64,000 bases of DNA from contig JAWKTX010000009.1 in NCBI GenBank assembly GCA_041398825.1, positions 248,001 through 312,000 of the forward strand. Reading direction: 5' to 3'. Below are positions 44,901 through 55,200 of this stretch, piece after piece (position 1 is the stretch's first letter; each line of letters opens with the position of its first letter). This stretch comes from Planctomycetaceae bacterium. Its GTDB lineage: Bacteria > Planctomycetota > Planctomycetia > Planctomycetales > Planctomycetaceae. The notes below the pieces were generated by a model. The model was not told the DNA's origin. It searched no databases and was given only the letters and a program-made list of their open reading frames with translations. A program made the translations under genes and the position numbers.

Positions 44901-46294
44901 CCAAAGACGGGCAGACACCCGAAGAGATGATGTCTTCTCTGTCGTCTGAGCAGATTCGACGACTCGCTTCGGAACGCATTTCGTCAGATCTCTTTGAGGT
45001 CTTCAGTACCCTGAATTCAGCAAATCCCAATGATCCACAGCTGCTTTCCATTCGACAGCGACTGCAGCAGGTAGGTGCTGAGGATGAAGATAAACTGACG
45101 GCGGCAATGAATGAGGAACTTGCAAAACTTGCGTTCCGCGATGTGCAGATGCGGGCCGGTCATTTGTTGCCAGGTGGCGAAAATGAAGAGGTGTTCTCTT
45201 CAAATGCAACCTACATGACCGGTATCCTGGCTGCCTGGCGAAGCGGTGACGTCGAAAAGTTCAATGAAACCGTCAGCGAATACCACACGACTCTGAATAC
45301 GAAAGCCATTGCTCACGTCAATCCCAGGGTTGTTCGAGTTGAAGCGTGGTTCAACTTCTACGCTGGCTTTTACAAGGCAATCTGTATCTACCTGCCGGCT
45401 CTGGTGCTGACATTCTTCAGCTGGATCGTGATGGGGAAGACCCTGCGGAGGACATCCTTCTGGCTCATGGCACTGGGCTTTGCTGTGCATACGGGGGCAT
45501 TGATCCTGCGGATCTGGATCTCGGGACGCCCACCTGTCACAAATCTCTATTCATCCGCTATTTTCATCGGCTGGGCTGCCGTGCTTGGTTCGTTCTTTAT
45601 CGAGCGGCTGCTTCGCAACGGAATTGGAAATATTCTTGGATGCTGTGTTGGTTCGGCGACTCTGGTAATCGCACACTATCTGGCAATGGATGAAGGCGAT
45701 ACCTTTGGAGTCATGCAGGCTGTACTGGACACGACGTTCTGGCTCGCGACTCATGTCGTTTGTATTACCCTTGGCTACTCTGCCACATTCCTCGCCGGTG
45801 CCATTGGCATCGCCTACGTGGTCATGTCCTGCCTGCCTGGCGCGGCTGCCCGTGGCGAGAAACTCAAATCGATTGGACAACTGGTTTACGGCGTCCTGTG
45901 TTTTGCTCTGTTCTTCAGTCTGGTCGGCACGGTCCTTGGCGGCTTGTGGGCAGATGACTCCTGGGGGCGATTCTGGGGATGGGACCCAAAAGAGAACGGC
46001 GCGATGCTGATTGTTCTCTGGAATGCATTGATCCTGCACGCCAGATGGGACAAGCTTGTCCGCAACTATGGCACCTCAGTGCTCGCGATCGTCGGGAATA
46101 TTGTCACTGCATGGAGTTGGTTTGGCGTTAACGAACTGAAGGCGGGCCTGCACACGTATGGGTTCACCGAAGGACGCCTGCTGGCTCTGGGGATGTTTTT
46201 CATTTCTCAGGTTGTCGTTATCGTGTTTGCATTGTCTATTGGTCTGGCATTCAGAAACGACAAGTCAGAACGAGCCGTGACCGGCAACGCATAA
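41957..46294 (+). CDS. Fused ResB-CcsA cytochrome c biogenesis protein with a large middle domain
   Basis: A 1,445-residue protein that combines system II cytochrome c maturation parts. The N-terminal half is ResB-like: membrane helices around 40-60, 110-160, 205-290 and an extracytoplasmic beta-rich domain (YRFYLRFQRNYRPYEVELLD, then FTLWMNNPLRYQGETFYQSG). Residues about 660-1130 form a long hydrophilic, helical region unlike either partner. The C-terminal 310 residues are CcsA-like, with eight or so helices and the haem-handling motif WGRFWGWDPKE (1336-1346). ResB and CcsA deliver and attach haem to exported apocytochromes. The Cys-Xaa-Xaa-Cys-His proteins it would serve include the cytochrome at 28428. 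The helicase gene follows 10 nt after the stop. Confidence 0.9.
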   Translation: MSTTTIPSSFHTADDDQTSRQSFIEVVTPVLRPLASMKLTIVLFALSMFIVFVGSLAQSRRDVWLVMGDYFRTFLAWIDLADLFPPSMFPQLGDYDWSRLGAFRYIPFPGGWLIGTVMLMNLTAAHLLRFKVRVSGTRLSAAIVVLALGAALTSVVIYTGNVQTGVETGNFILTDNQLWYTVLAVMGVSGGLCIGAAAQVVGGAETRNAQIIMLALGAIILGVLIYFIIGGDDARLKPSSMRILWQLLKGSFCSAILLIGCNMLFGKRGGIVLLHIGVAMLMISEVVVGLHGKENMLSLVEGQSSTFVRDIRERELAIAVRQEDGHDKMVVIPEAAIVDAARQTDAENQIIPLESLPFNVAVRKFVRNSQLRPLLPNDEIQTETGLGSFAAAVEIPAVTGMDDTNDESAVYVDVIDKKTSEVKSTILVAQNVSELRSVPIAEQVSFDGKDYRFYLRFQRNYRPYEVELLDVSRTDYVGSSTPRDYRSTIAILNPETGAKEEFTLWMNNPLRYQGETFYQSGYNKLEDGTEATTLSVVRNSGWMLPYIACMIVSFGMFAQFWHTLTRYLDRIERTPVKGAPGVDESDGSVKSDASSALASTSIDSKQESQDRSDAWRTWVPVVTVLLFAIWLSKDMRTPRDVQGAMNLYRFAELPIAWNGRAQPIDSFARIQLMLTSHKSTFKGEMEPGEIAEKREAILDAFRKGWPTADTSSLQDFNGRYEEWIEKMVDLTASGKDAIEERMRPLMIRRMEPVHWFLDVVARPDVARRHRVVRIDDDQVLSLLGLEKRAGLTYSMEEIGANLKSLESINQEAIMLQRQKKDHQMTQLHRRVSGLFETVSRIDSMSNMFLTRESGDLLTSLVDSWRILRILGDKPAVMSVPTGNDNEQRSWETMVGANALLGLSTQMKAAGIQTEEELLSYINDGLPGKIVTNALTGTYAILKSSVENQSSESKMTLQARAAQAMASMQDPFLQSILNTISQSKDGQTPEEMMSSLSSEQIRRLASERISSDLFEVFSTLNSANPNDPQLLSIRQRLQQVGAEDEDKLTAAMNEELAKLAFRDVQMRAGHLLPGGENEEVFSSNATYMTGILAAWRSGDVEKFNETVSEYHTTLNTKAIAHVNPRVVRVEAWFNFYAGFYKAICIYLPALVLTFFSWIVMGKTLRRTSFWLMALGFAVHTGALILRIWISGRPPVTNLYSSAIFIGWAAVLGSFFIERLLRNGIGNILGCCVGSATLVIAHYLAMDEGDTFGVMQAVLDTTFWLATHVVCITLGYSATFLAGAIGIAYVVMSCLPGAAARGEKLKSIGQLVYGVLCFALFFSLVGTVLGGLWADDSWGRFWGWDPKENGAMLIVLWNALILHARWDKLVRNYGTSVLAIVGNIVTAWSWFGVNELKAGLHTYGFTEGRLLALGMFFISQVVVIVFALSIGLAFRNDKSERAVTGNA

Positions 46295-46304
46295 AGCGAG
46301 TGAA

Positions 46305-48671
46305 ATGGAACGAGCCAACGGATTGACTGCGGCCCAGCGCAGAGCGGTGGAGCATTTTGAAGGGCCATTGCTGGTGCTCGCCGGTCCCGGTTCGGGCAAG
46401 ACTCGCGTCATTACCCACCGCATTGCTCGATTGCTACAGCAGGGAGTACGCTCAGATCAGATTCTGGCGCTGACATTCACAAACAAAGCGGCCCGTGAGA
46501 TGTCTCATCGTGTGACTCATCTGCTCGGCGGGACGAACGTGCAGGTCAGCACTTTTCATCGCTTTTGCGCGCGATTGCTTCGTTTGAATCCGGAAGCCGT
46601 CGGACTCCGCCAGAACTTTACGATTCTCGACCACACCGACCAGGTTCAACTGGTCAGGTCGATCATGAAAGACGAACGGCTCGACACGTCCTTTCACGAC
46701 CCGGCGCGGGTTCTTGCCCGGATCAGCCAGTCCCGGAACGACCTGATCTCTGCTGAAACCTTCCGACGGCACTTCGATGAACGCCCCGGTACGCCGCTGG
46801 ATTGCGTTGTGTATGAGGTTTTCGGTGAATACGAACAGCGGGTGCTGCAGCAGAATGCGGTGGACTTCGATGATCTCCTGCTGCATGTTGTGAAGATCAT
46901 GCGTGAAGACGATCACGTGCGAGAACGCCTGGATGATCAATATCGGTTCATTCTGGTCGACGAATATCAGGACACCAACCTGGCCCAGTACGAGATTGTA
47001 CGAGCCATTTCCCAGCGGCACCCAAACCTGTGCGCAACCGGGGATCCTGACCAGTCGATTTACGGATGGCGAGGGGCCCGGCCTGAAAATATCCCCAACT
47101 TCGAACGCGACTATCCCGACGTTCAGATTGTTTCGCTGGATCAGAACTTCCGAAGCACCGGAAGTATCGTTCACTGTGCAGAACAATTGATTTCGTGTAA
47201 TCCCAGAAAACATCGTGGCGCACTGACGACCGCTAACCCTCAGGGGGACACAGTTCGCCTGCTTGTATTCGACCATGGCGATGCTGAAGCCGATGGCATC
47301 GCGGCTGAGATTGCGGAGAGAGTGCGAAAAGGAGAACGGAAATACAGCGATTTTGCTGTTTTTTACAGGGTCAACGCGTTGTCGAGGCCACTCGAAACAG
47401 CATTCTCACGCCATCGAATTCCGTTTCAGGTGGCTGCGGGTTTTTCGTTTTTTGAACGCGCGGAAATTCGAGATCTGATTGCCTATCTTCGTCTTATTGA
47501 AAACGATGCGGACGATCTGGCATTTGAACGCATCGTCAATCGTCCCATGCGAGGTATCGGGGCAAAGTCTCTGCAGCGTCTTTCGAGCTTTGCTGTGAAG
47601 AATCAGATCTCACTATTTGAGGCAGCCGTTCAGGCAGAGGAAATCGCTGAACTCAGTGCCCGGGCGCTGGGTCCGCTGAAGGCATTTGTCGACTTGATTC
47701 AGCGTCTCCAGGAAGTCAGCGCCGAAGGTAAAGCGGCTGCGGTTCTGGAGAGATTGATCGCAGAGATTGATTACCTGAAGATCTGGTCCGAAGCCGATGA
47801 CGAAGTCGACGTGGACCGAGTGGCAAACGTCCACGAACTGATTACATCCGCTCGGCAATATGACGCCATGGAGCCTTTGAATCCGGAGGAACCAAATTCG
47901 CTGCAGGGTTTCCTGGAGCAGGCGTGTCTGAGCAGTGAAGTCGATAACGTGGACTCGACAAATGGCAGCGTCACATTCATGACAATGCATGCAGCCAAGG
48001 GGCTCGAATTCCCCGCGGTCTACATCATTGGGCTCGAGAATTCGCTGATTCCACATGAACGGGCCGTCAGAAACGGCGACCCTGCCAGTTTTCAGGAAGA
48101 ACGACGCCTATTCTTTGTCGGAATAACGCGAGCGATGCAGGAACTGACGCTGACGCAGACCATCGAGCGAACGTTTCGGGGGATGCGACGAACGACCATC
48201 AGCAGTATGTTTGTACCGGAAATTGAGTCGGCGATTCAGAGACATTTTGATTCAGAGGCGCATGCTGAAAAGATCACAGAATCCGTCATGGATCGGAAGC
48301 TCGCGGAGGCCCGAAAGCGATTCGAATTCGCGAAGAATCAACCGAATCGACTGTTGTTGATGACCGGGACACAGCTTCAGGCGCGTTCTGGCGGGCACGA
48401 CAGTGACGTCGAGGGCCACAGCGGTAGTAAACGCGAGGGATCGCAATCTTCGGCCCCACCTTCCGGTTCGCAATTGGCCGCAAACGCGATGGTTTCCGGG
48501 CTGCTCTATCACGAAGGAATGCGAGTGCGTCACCCGAGGTACGGCACGGGTTATGTGAAGTCCGTGTCTGCGTTCACTGGAAAAGGCACAGTGAGTGTCG
48601 TCTTCGACCTCGATTCACGTGAGGAAACGTTTGTCCTGGGGAAGGCTCCCCTGCAACCGCTGGAACTTTAG
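46305..48671 (+). CDS. UvrD/PcrA-type superfamily I DNA helicase
   Basis: A 788-residue helicase of the UvrD/PcrA/Rep type. Walker A is AGPGSGKT (26-33), motif Ia FTNKAAREM, motif II DEYQDT (219-224), motif III GDPDQSIYGWRGA (246-258), motif IV QNFRSTGSI, motif V TMHAAKGLEFP (about 560-570) and motif VI RRLFFVGITRAM. The C-terminal 55 residues (MRVRHPRYGTGYVKSV) look like the Tudor-like domain of PcrA. It unwinds DNA 3'-5' in repair and replication restart. Its start is 10 nt after the resB-ccsA stop, so the genes are likely cotranscribed, though with no functional link that I can see. Confidence 0.95.
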   Translation: MERANGLTAAQRRAVEHFEGPLLVLAGPGSGKTRVITHRIARLLQQGVRSDQILALTFTNKAAREMSHRVTHLLGGTNVQVSTFHRFCARLLRLNPEAVGLRQNFTILDHTDQVQLVRSIMKDERLDTSFHDPARVLARISQSRNDLISAETFRRHFDERPGTPLDCVVYEVFGEYEQRVLQQNAVDFDDLLLHVVKIMREDDHVRERLDDQYRFILVDEYQDTNLAQYEIVRAISQRHPNLCATGDPDQSIYGWRGARPENIPNFERDYPDVQIVSLDQNFRSTGSIVHCAEQLISCNPRKHRGALTTANPQGDTVRLLVFDHGDAEADGIAAEIAERVRKGERKYSDFAVFYRVNALSRPLETAFSRHRIPFQVAAGFSFFERAEIRDLIAYLRLIENDADDLAFERIVNRPMRGIGAKSLQRLSSFAVKNQISLFEAAVQAEEIAELSARALGPLKAFVDLIQRLQEVSAEGKAAAVLERLIAEIDYLKIWSEADDEVDVDRVANVHELITSARQYDAMEPLNPEEPNSLQGFLEQACLSSEVDNVDSTNGSVTFMTMHAAKGLEFPAVYIIGLENSLIPHERAVRNGDPASFQEERRLFFVGITRAMQELTLTQTIERTFRGMRRTTISSMFVPEIESAIQRHFDSEAHAEKITESVMDRKLAEARKRFEFAKNQPNRLLLMTGTQLQARSGGHDSDVEGHSGSKREGSQSSAPPSGSQLAANAMVSGLLYHEGMRVRHPRYGTGYVKSVSAFTGKGTVSVVFDLDSREETFVLGKAPLQPLEL

Positions 48672-49239
48672 TCAGAATTTTGAATGCGGTCTTCGCGTCC
48701 GAAGTGGCGTTGCGAATGGGAGTATCATCCCTCTCAGGCAGGAACGATCGCTGGGACAAACTTTGCACGATAGGAATGCTGTTTGCTCCCGGGCTGCCGA
48801 TCATGCTCAAACGTTGGGATTCCGACCAGGAATCGGGTGGCATTTGGCATTTCACAGTGCATATCAAATCGCCCCGGCATGTTTTGACTGAACCCAGCCT
48901 CCCAGGTAACATCTCGGGCTTGTTAGGGAAAACCCGGTCGAAGATCTCCTGATGTATCGATTCAAACTGCGCCGACAATTTCGATACGGTGGAAACTTCC
49001 GGTTTTCTACTGGACTTTGAGGTGTTTGATAACGTGAAAATCTACGTCTTGGATCCACCAGGACCCATGCGCGCGCTTTGTTTAAGTTTCCGGTAGCCCG
49101 GAATCGGCCTAACAGATTAACATGTCGGGACTTACGAAGTCGCCGCTTAATTCAAGATGCAAGCTGCCAGTCGCCTGACGCGTCTCGCAGTAGGTTTCTT
49201 CAACATTTTCCGAGTTTTTTTGACTCCAGGGACGCAGAA
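48672..49239. other. Intergenic region before the giant gene, 568 bp
   Basis: Short frames on both strands look like noise. A small perfect hairpin, TTCCGG/CCGGAA, lies at 49088-49103. The giant gene start at 49240 is preceded by CAGGGACGC (ribosome site). I could not place a confident promoter. Confidence 0.4.
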
Positions 49240-52200
49240 ATGCTGATTTCCTCGTGGCTCAACGCAGTTCGTTACCGTTTGCAAACTCAGTCCCGAACTA
49301 CGAAGCGTCGCCCGGTTCAGAAACGGTCCGCAAGAGCCTCTGAGGAACTGGAAATTCGTTCACTCCTGACATCGCTGGTTGCTGTTCGGCCGAACGTTGG
49401 GGCGTTTCTTACGGACGGCGAAGTCAGGAACATCGCTCCGCAGGAGCTAACTCTGCAGTTCAGTCTGGGCGAGAACATCGATGCGTCAAGTGTGACGCCC
49501 GACTCGATTCAGGTGACCCGGGGAGGGGTCGACGGCATTCTCGACTCGCTGGCTGTTCCCAGCACGGATGACGTGCCGGTATCGATTGGATTTGTCGGGG
49601 TCGGTAATGCACCGAATGAAGTGGTGCTTCGATTTGGAGAGAACCTTCCTGATGATGTCTACCGAATTACGGTGAAGGGCACGGGGTCAGATATTCTGAC
49701 GACGGATGGAGGCACTGCGTTCAACAATGGTGCCGACGACCAGTTTGAATTTGAGCTTGATCTTGGTGCTCAGATCGCAGCGGTGGATCCGCAGCCCGTC
49801 ACCGTCAATGCGGATGGCACGGTGACTCAGGCTCGTGATCAGATCGTCCTGTATCTCAATCAGGATGATCTGGATCCGGTTGCAGCTGAAACTCCGGGCT
49901 TCTACCAATTGATTTACACACAGGACACGGTGTCGAATCTGGATGACGTGACCTTCGTTCCGACATCCGTAGTGTACGATGACGTCACCGATACCGCAGT
50001 GCTTACTTTTGCCGGCGATCTGGCCACACTGCCAGGTGCTGGTGCGGGGTCATATCGGCTTCGGGTTGGTAATGCCGAGACCGCTCCTCAGGCGCCGCTG
50101 GCTCAGCCGGTCTTCGCAGATCCCGGCGACAGTTTTGCAACGGCGAACACAGTTCTGGGCACGATCAGCGCAGGTGGAAATCAGAGCCATATCATTTCGT
50201 CCTCGATCGATCCGCAGCCATACCAGTTCGTCTTCCCTGGGGCGTTGACTGACATCGGGAATCGACAGGTTGAGATCGAAACTCACGTTAATGCCGGTGC
50301 TGATGGTACGCCCGGAACTTCCCAGATTGACTACAATTTTCAGAGCTTCTACGGGTTTGATCCTCTGGGGAATCCGCTGCAGAACGTGATCACGGCTGCC
50401 CAGAAGCAGCGTGCCAGGGAAGTCTTTGAATTCTACAGCAACTATCTGGGGATCGACTTCCGCGAGACGGACGCGAGTGGCCTGACGATCGTCACAGGGG
50501 ACCTCCGTGCGCTTGATCCGACTATTCCTACCGGGCCTGGCGGAGTCGCGGGCCTCGCTGGTGGCGGCATGGCGATCATGGACCAGGCAGAGATCTGGAA
50601 CGATACAGCTGGCGGTTCATGGTTTGAGGTGGCGATGCACGAAATTGGCCACTTGCTCGGGCTTGGCCATACGTATGACGTGCCCGCATTGACTGTGCAG
50701 GGGTCAAACGGAGGTGCCACCGTTGGTGCGACGGAGCCCGACTTTCCGGGCGACATTGATGTTGTTCACGGCCAGTACCTGCACCGCCCCGACAGTATCG
50801 ATATTGACCTCTATCAGTTCAATGTCGCCGCAAATACGAGCGGTACATTCACGACGGAGGTCATCGCGGAACGCCTTGCAAACAGCAGCAGACTTGATTC
50901 TGTGATCAGGCTCTACCGTCAGAATGCCGATGGCAGCCGAGAGTTGATTGCGCAGAACGATGACTATTTCAGCGAAGATTCATTCCTGCAACTGCATTTG
51001 TCGGCCGGGGCAACCCCGGTTACCTACTTCCTCGGCATTTCATCCGTTGGGAATGAAAGCTACGACCCAACGATAGCGGGAACGGGATTCGGAGGGACAT
51101 CTCAGGGTGCGTACCAGATGCGCGTCGATTTCCGACCCGATGAGACAACGACAATCGTTGATACGACGGGTCAGAAGTTTGACGGAGATGCAGACGGTAT
51201 TGAAGGAGGTGTTTACAACTTCTGGTTCCGGACGGCCTCTGAGGCTGACACGTTGTTTGTCAGCAAGGGAGCGATGTCTACGACCTCGACGTCCGTCAGT
51301 GCCGGCGTCACGTCGTTTGTCGTACAAAGTGTTGCGCCGTTTCAGGTGAATGATGTCATACGGGTTGACAACGAGCAAATGCTGATCACCGGCATCAACC
51401 CGACTACCAGAACCCTGACTGTCACTCGTGGCTTCAATTCGACAACAGTGGTGGCTCACAATTCCGGGTCTGTCGTCCGAAATAATGCGGCTGACGGTTC
51501 AACAACATTGCCATTTGCTCGGATCAGCGATGCGACGGCAGTGGCGACTCCGGGTCAAATCATTCGAATTGTCGGTAACGGCGGAGCCGATGGCGATATT
51601 GCCACTGTCGAAGATAATGTTCCGTATCAGATTGGGTTCAATACACTGAATCAACCGCTTCAGGACGGCACAACGCTCGAAGTTCCCAAAGGCGTGACCG
51701 TGATGGTTGACGCTGGAGCGGTACTGAAGCTGCGGCGAGCCTTGATTGGCGTTGGTAGTTCGTCGACCAGTGTCGATCGAAGCGGTGGTGCGCTGCAGGT
51801 GCTCGGGACACCATTGAATCAGGTGATTTTCACATCATGGAACGATGAATCCATCGGTACTGATACTTCCGCGACTCCAACAACGCCGCAGGCCGGCGAT
51901 TGGGGTGGTATTGCGTTCCGAAATACGATTGACCGCAATCAGGCTCGATTCAATTTCCAGAGCGAAGGTGAGTTTCTGAATTATGTATCGAATGCCGACA
52001 TCCGCTTCGGGGGAGGTAACGTCGTCGTTGATTCGGTACTTCAGACGATCAACCCGATTTTCATTGATGGTGCGCAGCCGACAATTGTTCATAACACGAT
52101 CACGCGGTCGAGCGATTCCGCCATCTCGGCCAATCCTGACAGCTTTGAAGAATTGACTTTCCACTCGCCCCGTTTTCAGGGTGGAGCTCAGCCCTTTACG

Positions 52201-55200
52201 AGCGACTACAACCGTGTTGGGCCGGACATTTACGGAAATACGCTCCTTGAGAACTCCACAAACGGTTTGTTCATCCGAGTGACGACGCCAGCCGGAAATG
52301 CAACCCAGAAGCTGACAGTTCCGGGGCGGTTCGATGACACAGACATCGTGCACGTCATCGCCCAGAATCTGGAAATTCAGGGGATGCCCGGTGGTGCCGT
52401 TCGAGATCAAACTCCACCTGCCGTCAACATCGTTACGCTGACCACCATCACCGGTTCGGGAAATCTTGCTGCCGGAAGCTACAACTATCGTCTTGTTTTC
52501 ACCGACGAAAATGGCGTGGAAAGTCCGGCATCGGCCATCACAGTCACGGCTACTCTGAATACGCAGGGGTCAATTGATGTCCGCGGACTCCCTGCAGCGA
52601 CCGCGGCCTATACCGGTCGCCGACTCTACCGCAGCAACAATCTTGGCGGTGGAAGTTATACACTGGTGGCCAACCTTGACCGTTCTGCGACCACGTACCT
52701 TGATACAGGTGCAGATCTTGGCAGAACGCTGATTCCTGTCGCGAGCCGTGATCGTGCCCGCCCGGATGCTCGTCTGCTGATCGATCCTGGCATGGTCATT
52801 AAGCTTGAAGGGGCAAGAATTGAAACCGAAGTCGGTGCACAGTTCATCGCTGAAGGCACCATCGGACGTCCGATTATCTTTACCAGCCGACTGGATGACC
52901 GATTCGGGGCTGGTGGTACTTTCGACACGAATAACGATGATAATGCACCTTCCGAAGCAGTGCCTTCACCCGGCAACTGGGGCGGCATTTATGTCGGCCA
53001 TCTTGCAACTGCCAGCATTGACCAGTCGTTGATCACGTTTGCCGGCGGTATTGTTCCCGTTGGAAGCAACTTTGCCGGTTTCAATGCGGTTGAAGTCCAT
53101 CAGGCAACAGCTCGAATTCGCAATACAGTCTTTGAATCGAATGCTTCAGGCGTCGGTGGAACCGCGTCTTCTGATCGCGACGGCCTCTTCCCGAATGCCA
53201 GTGGAACAATCTTTGTTCGCGCGTCCCAACCGGTGATCCTGAATAACGATTTCCGAAATAACATCGGTGCTGGTATCAATATTAACGCCAATGCGTTGAA
53301 CAGCAGCCTTGTTTCGGACTACGGGCGATCAACCGGAACGGCCGACCGTCAGGAAGCTTATGGCGATAACCAGGGTCCGCTGATTCGGGATAACAGATTC
53401 GGTGGGAACACCATCAACGGATTGCAAGTGCGTGGAGAAACACTGACCACGCAGGGAGTCTGGGACGACACCGATATCGTTCACGTTCTGATGAACGAAG
53501 TCTACATTCCTGATTTCCAGCACTACGGGGGCTTGAGACTGGAGAGCAGTTCCACCAGCAGCCTGGTCATTAAGTTGTCAGGCAGTAACGCTGGATTTAC
53601 GGCCAACGGTTATCCTCTGGACATCATTGACCGAGTCGGTGGAAGTCTTCAGGTGATCGGTCAGCCAGGCAATCCTGTCGTGATGACATCCTTATCCGAC
53701 GACACCGTGGGTGCCGGATTTGACCTCGATGGTCTGCCACTGCGTGACACGAACGGAAATGGTTTGGGCACCGGTGTTGTCGGCGACTGGCGCGGTATCA
53801 TTATTGACGAGTATGCTCACGATCGAAACGTAGCCGTTTATGTGGAGAGCGAAGTTGCGGATCGCTTGTCACAAGACACCAACGGCACCATTACCACCGC
53901 CGAATCAATTGGTCTGCTCGCGGCAAATGAAAAGTCCGGAGACGAAAACCTTCGATTGGGGTTTGAGATTCAGGGCTTCATTGATAACCCGGGCGATTCC
54001 GACATTTACAGCTTCAGTGCCACTGCGGGAACCGGGGTTGTTCTGGATATCGACCGGACGGCCAATTCGCTGGATTCTGTTGTTGAGTTGCTTGATGCAA
54101 ATGGTCAGATCATCGCGATTTCAGACAACATTGGAGATGTGACGGTCCTGCAGCCAGGTACGAATGCCCGGCTCATGTCCTACGATCCATTTAGTCTGGG
54201 GGACCATTACACGTTCAGCACGCTGGACGCCGGATTTCGGGTAGTGCTGCCCGGGACAACCGGGACGCAGCAGCCATACTTTGTTCGCGTGAGGAGCAGT
54301 AATCCCACTCCCGCCACTCAGCTGACCGGTTTGACTTCCGGCGCGTACCAACTGCAGATTCGTCTGAATGAGCTGGACGAAATCCCCGGAACGCAGATTA
54401 CTTATGCTGATATTCGGTATGCGAACACTGGTATTCAGATTCTGGGCCAGCCCGCACACAGTCCGTTAGCTGGCGAAAGCACCGAAATCTCGCCGGGTAC
54501 CGGCGTTACTTCGGTCACTGTTGGCAACCTGATGAACAGTGATCGTGCAGCTCTGTCGCTGGCGGGTCGACTGGGATCGCCAACTGGAGCCGATACGAAT
54601 CCTAATTCGTACGACGTCGATTTCTGGGAGTTTGAAGTCAATTATGACGCGACTCAGCAAATTGGTGGGGTGGCTTTGGATGCCCCACACGTTCCTGTCA
54701 CAATCGACCTGGACTTTGCCGATGGCTTCTCACGCGCTGATGTGACCGTTGCCGTTTACGATTCGAATAACCGTCTCATCCTGATTGGTCGCGATTCGAA
54801 CATTTCGGATGACCAGCCGAAGGGCCTTAACGGGGCCGACGTCAGCGATTTGACTCGCGGATCGAATGGGAAGCTGGACCCGTTCATCGGGCCAGTGGAA
54901 CTGATCGGTGGGACGTATCGTCTGGCTGTGTTCCCGAATGACATAGTGCCTCAGGCAATGAATCAATACTGGCAGTCGAATCCGACTTCGTCGTTGGTTC
55001 GCTTCGAGCCAGTGAACTCTGTCCAGCGAATTGCAGAAGAACGATTCGGTGCGGCCGATACGGCGTCGACCGCGCTGGCACCGGTCGTTGACTTGTTCAC
55101 AATCACCGGCGGGCAGCTTGACCCTCAGCACATCGTGCCATTCAACCTGGGCGACGTTACGCTGTTTGTCAGCCAGGCTCGTGGGATCACTGGAACGAAT

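Noticed and set aside
48574..48978. 134-residue minus-strand frame near the helicase end
   Set aside because: Overlaps the C-terminal domain of the helicase gene and lacks motifs.
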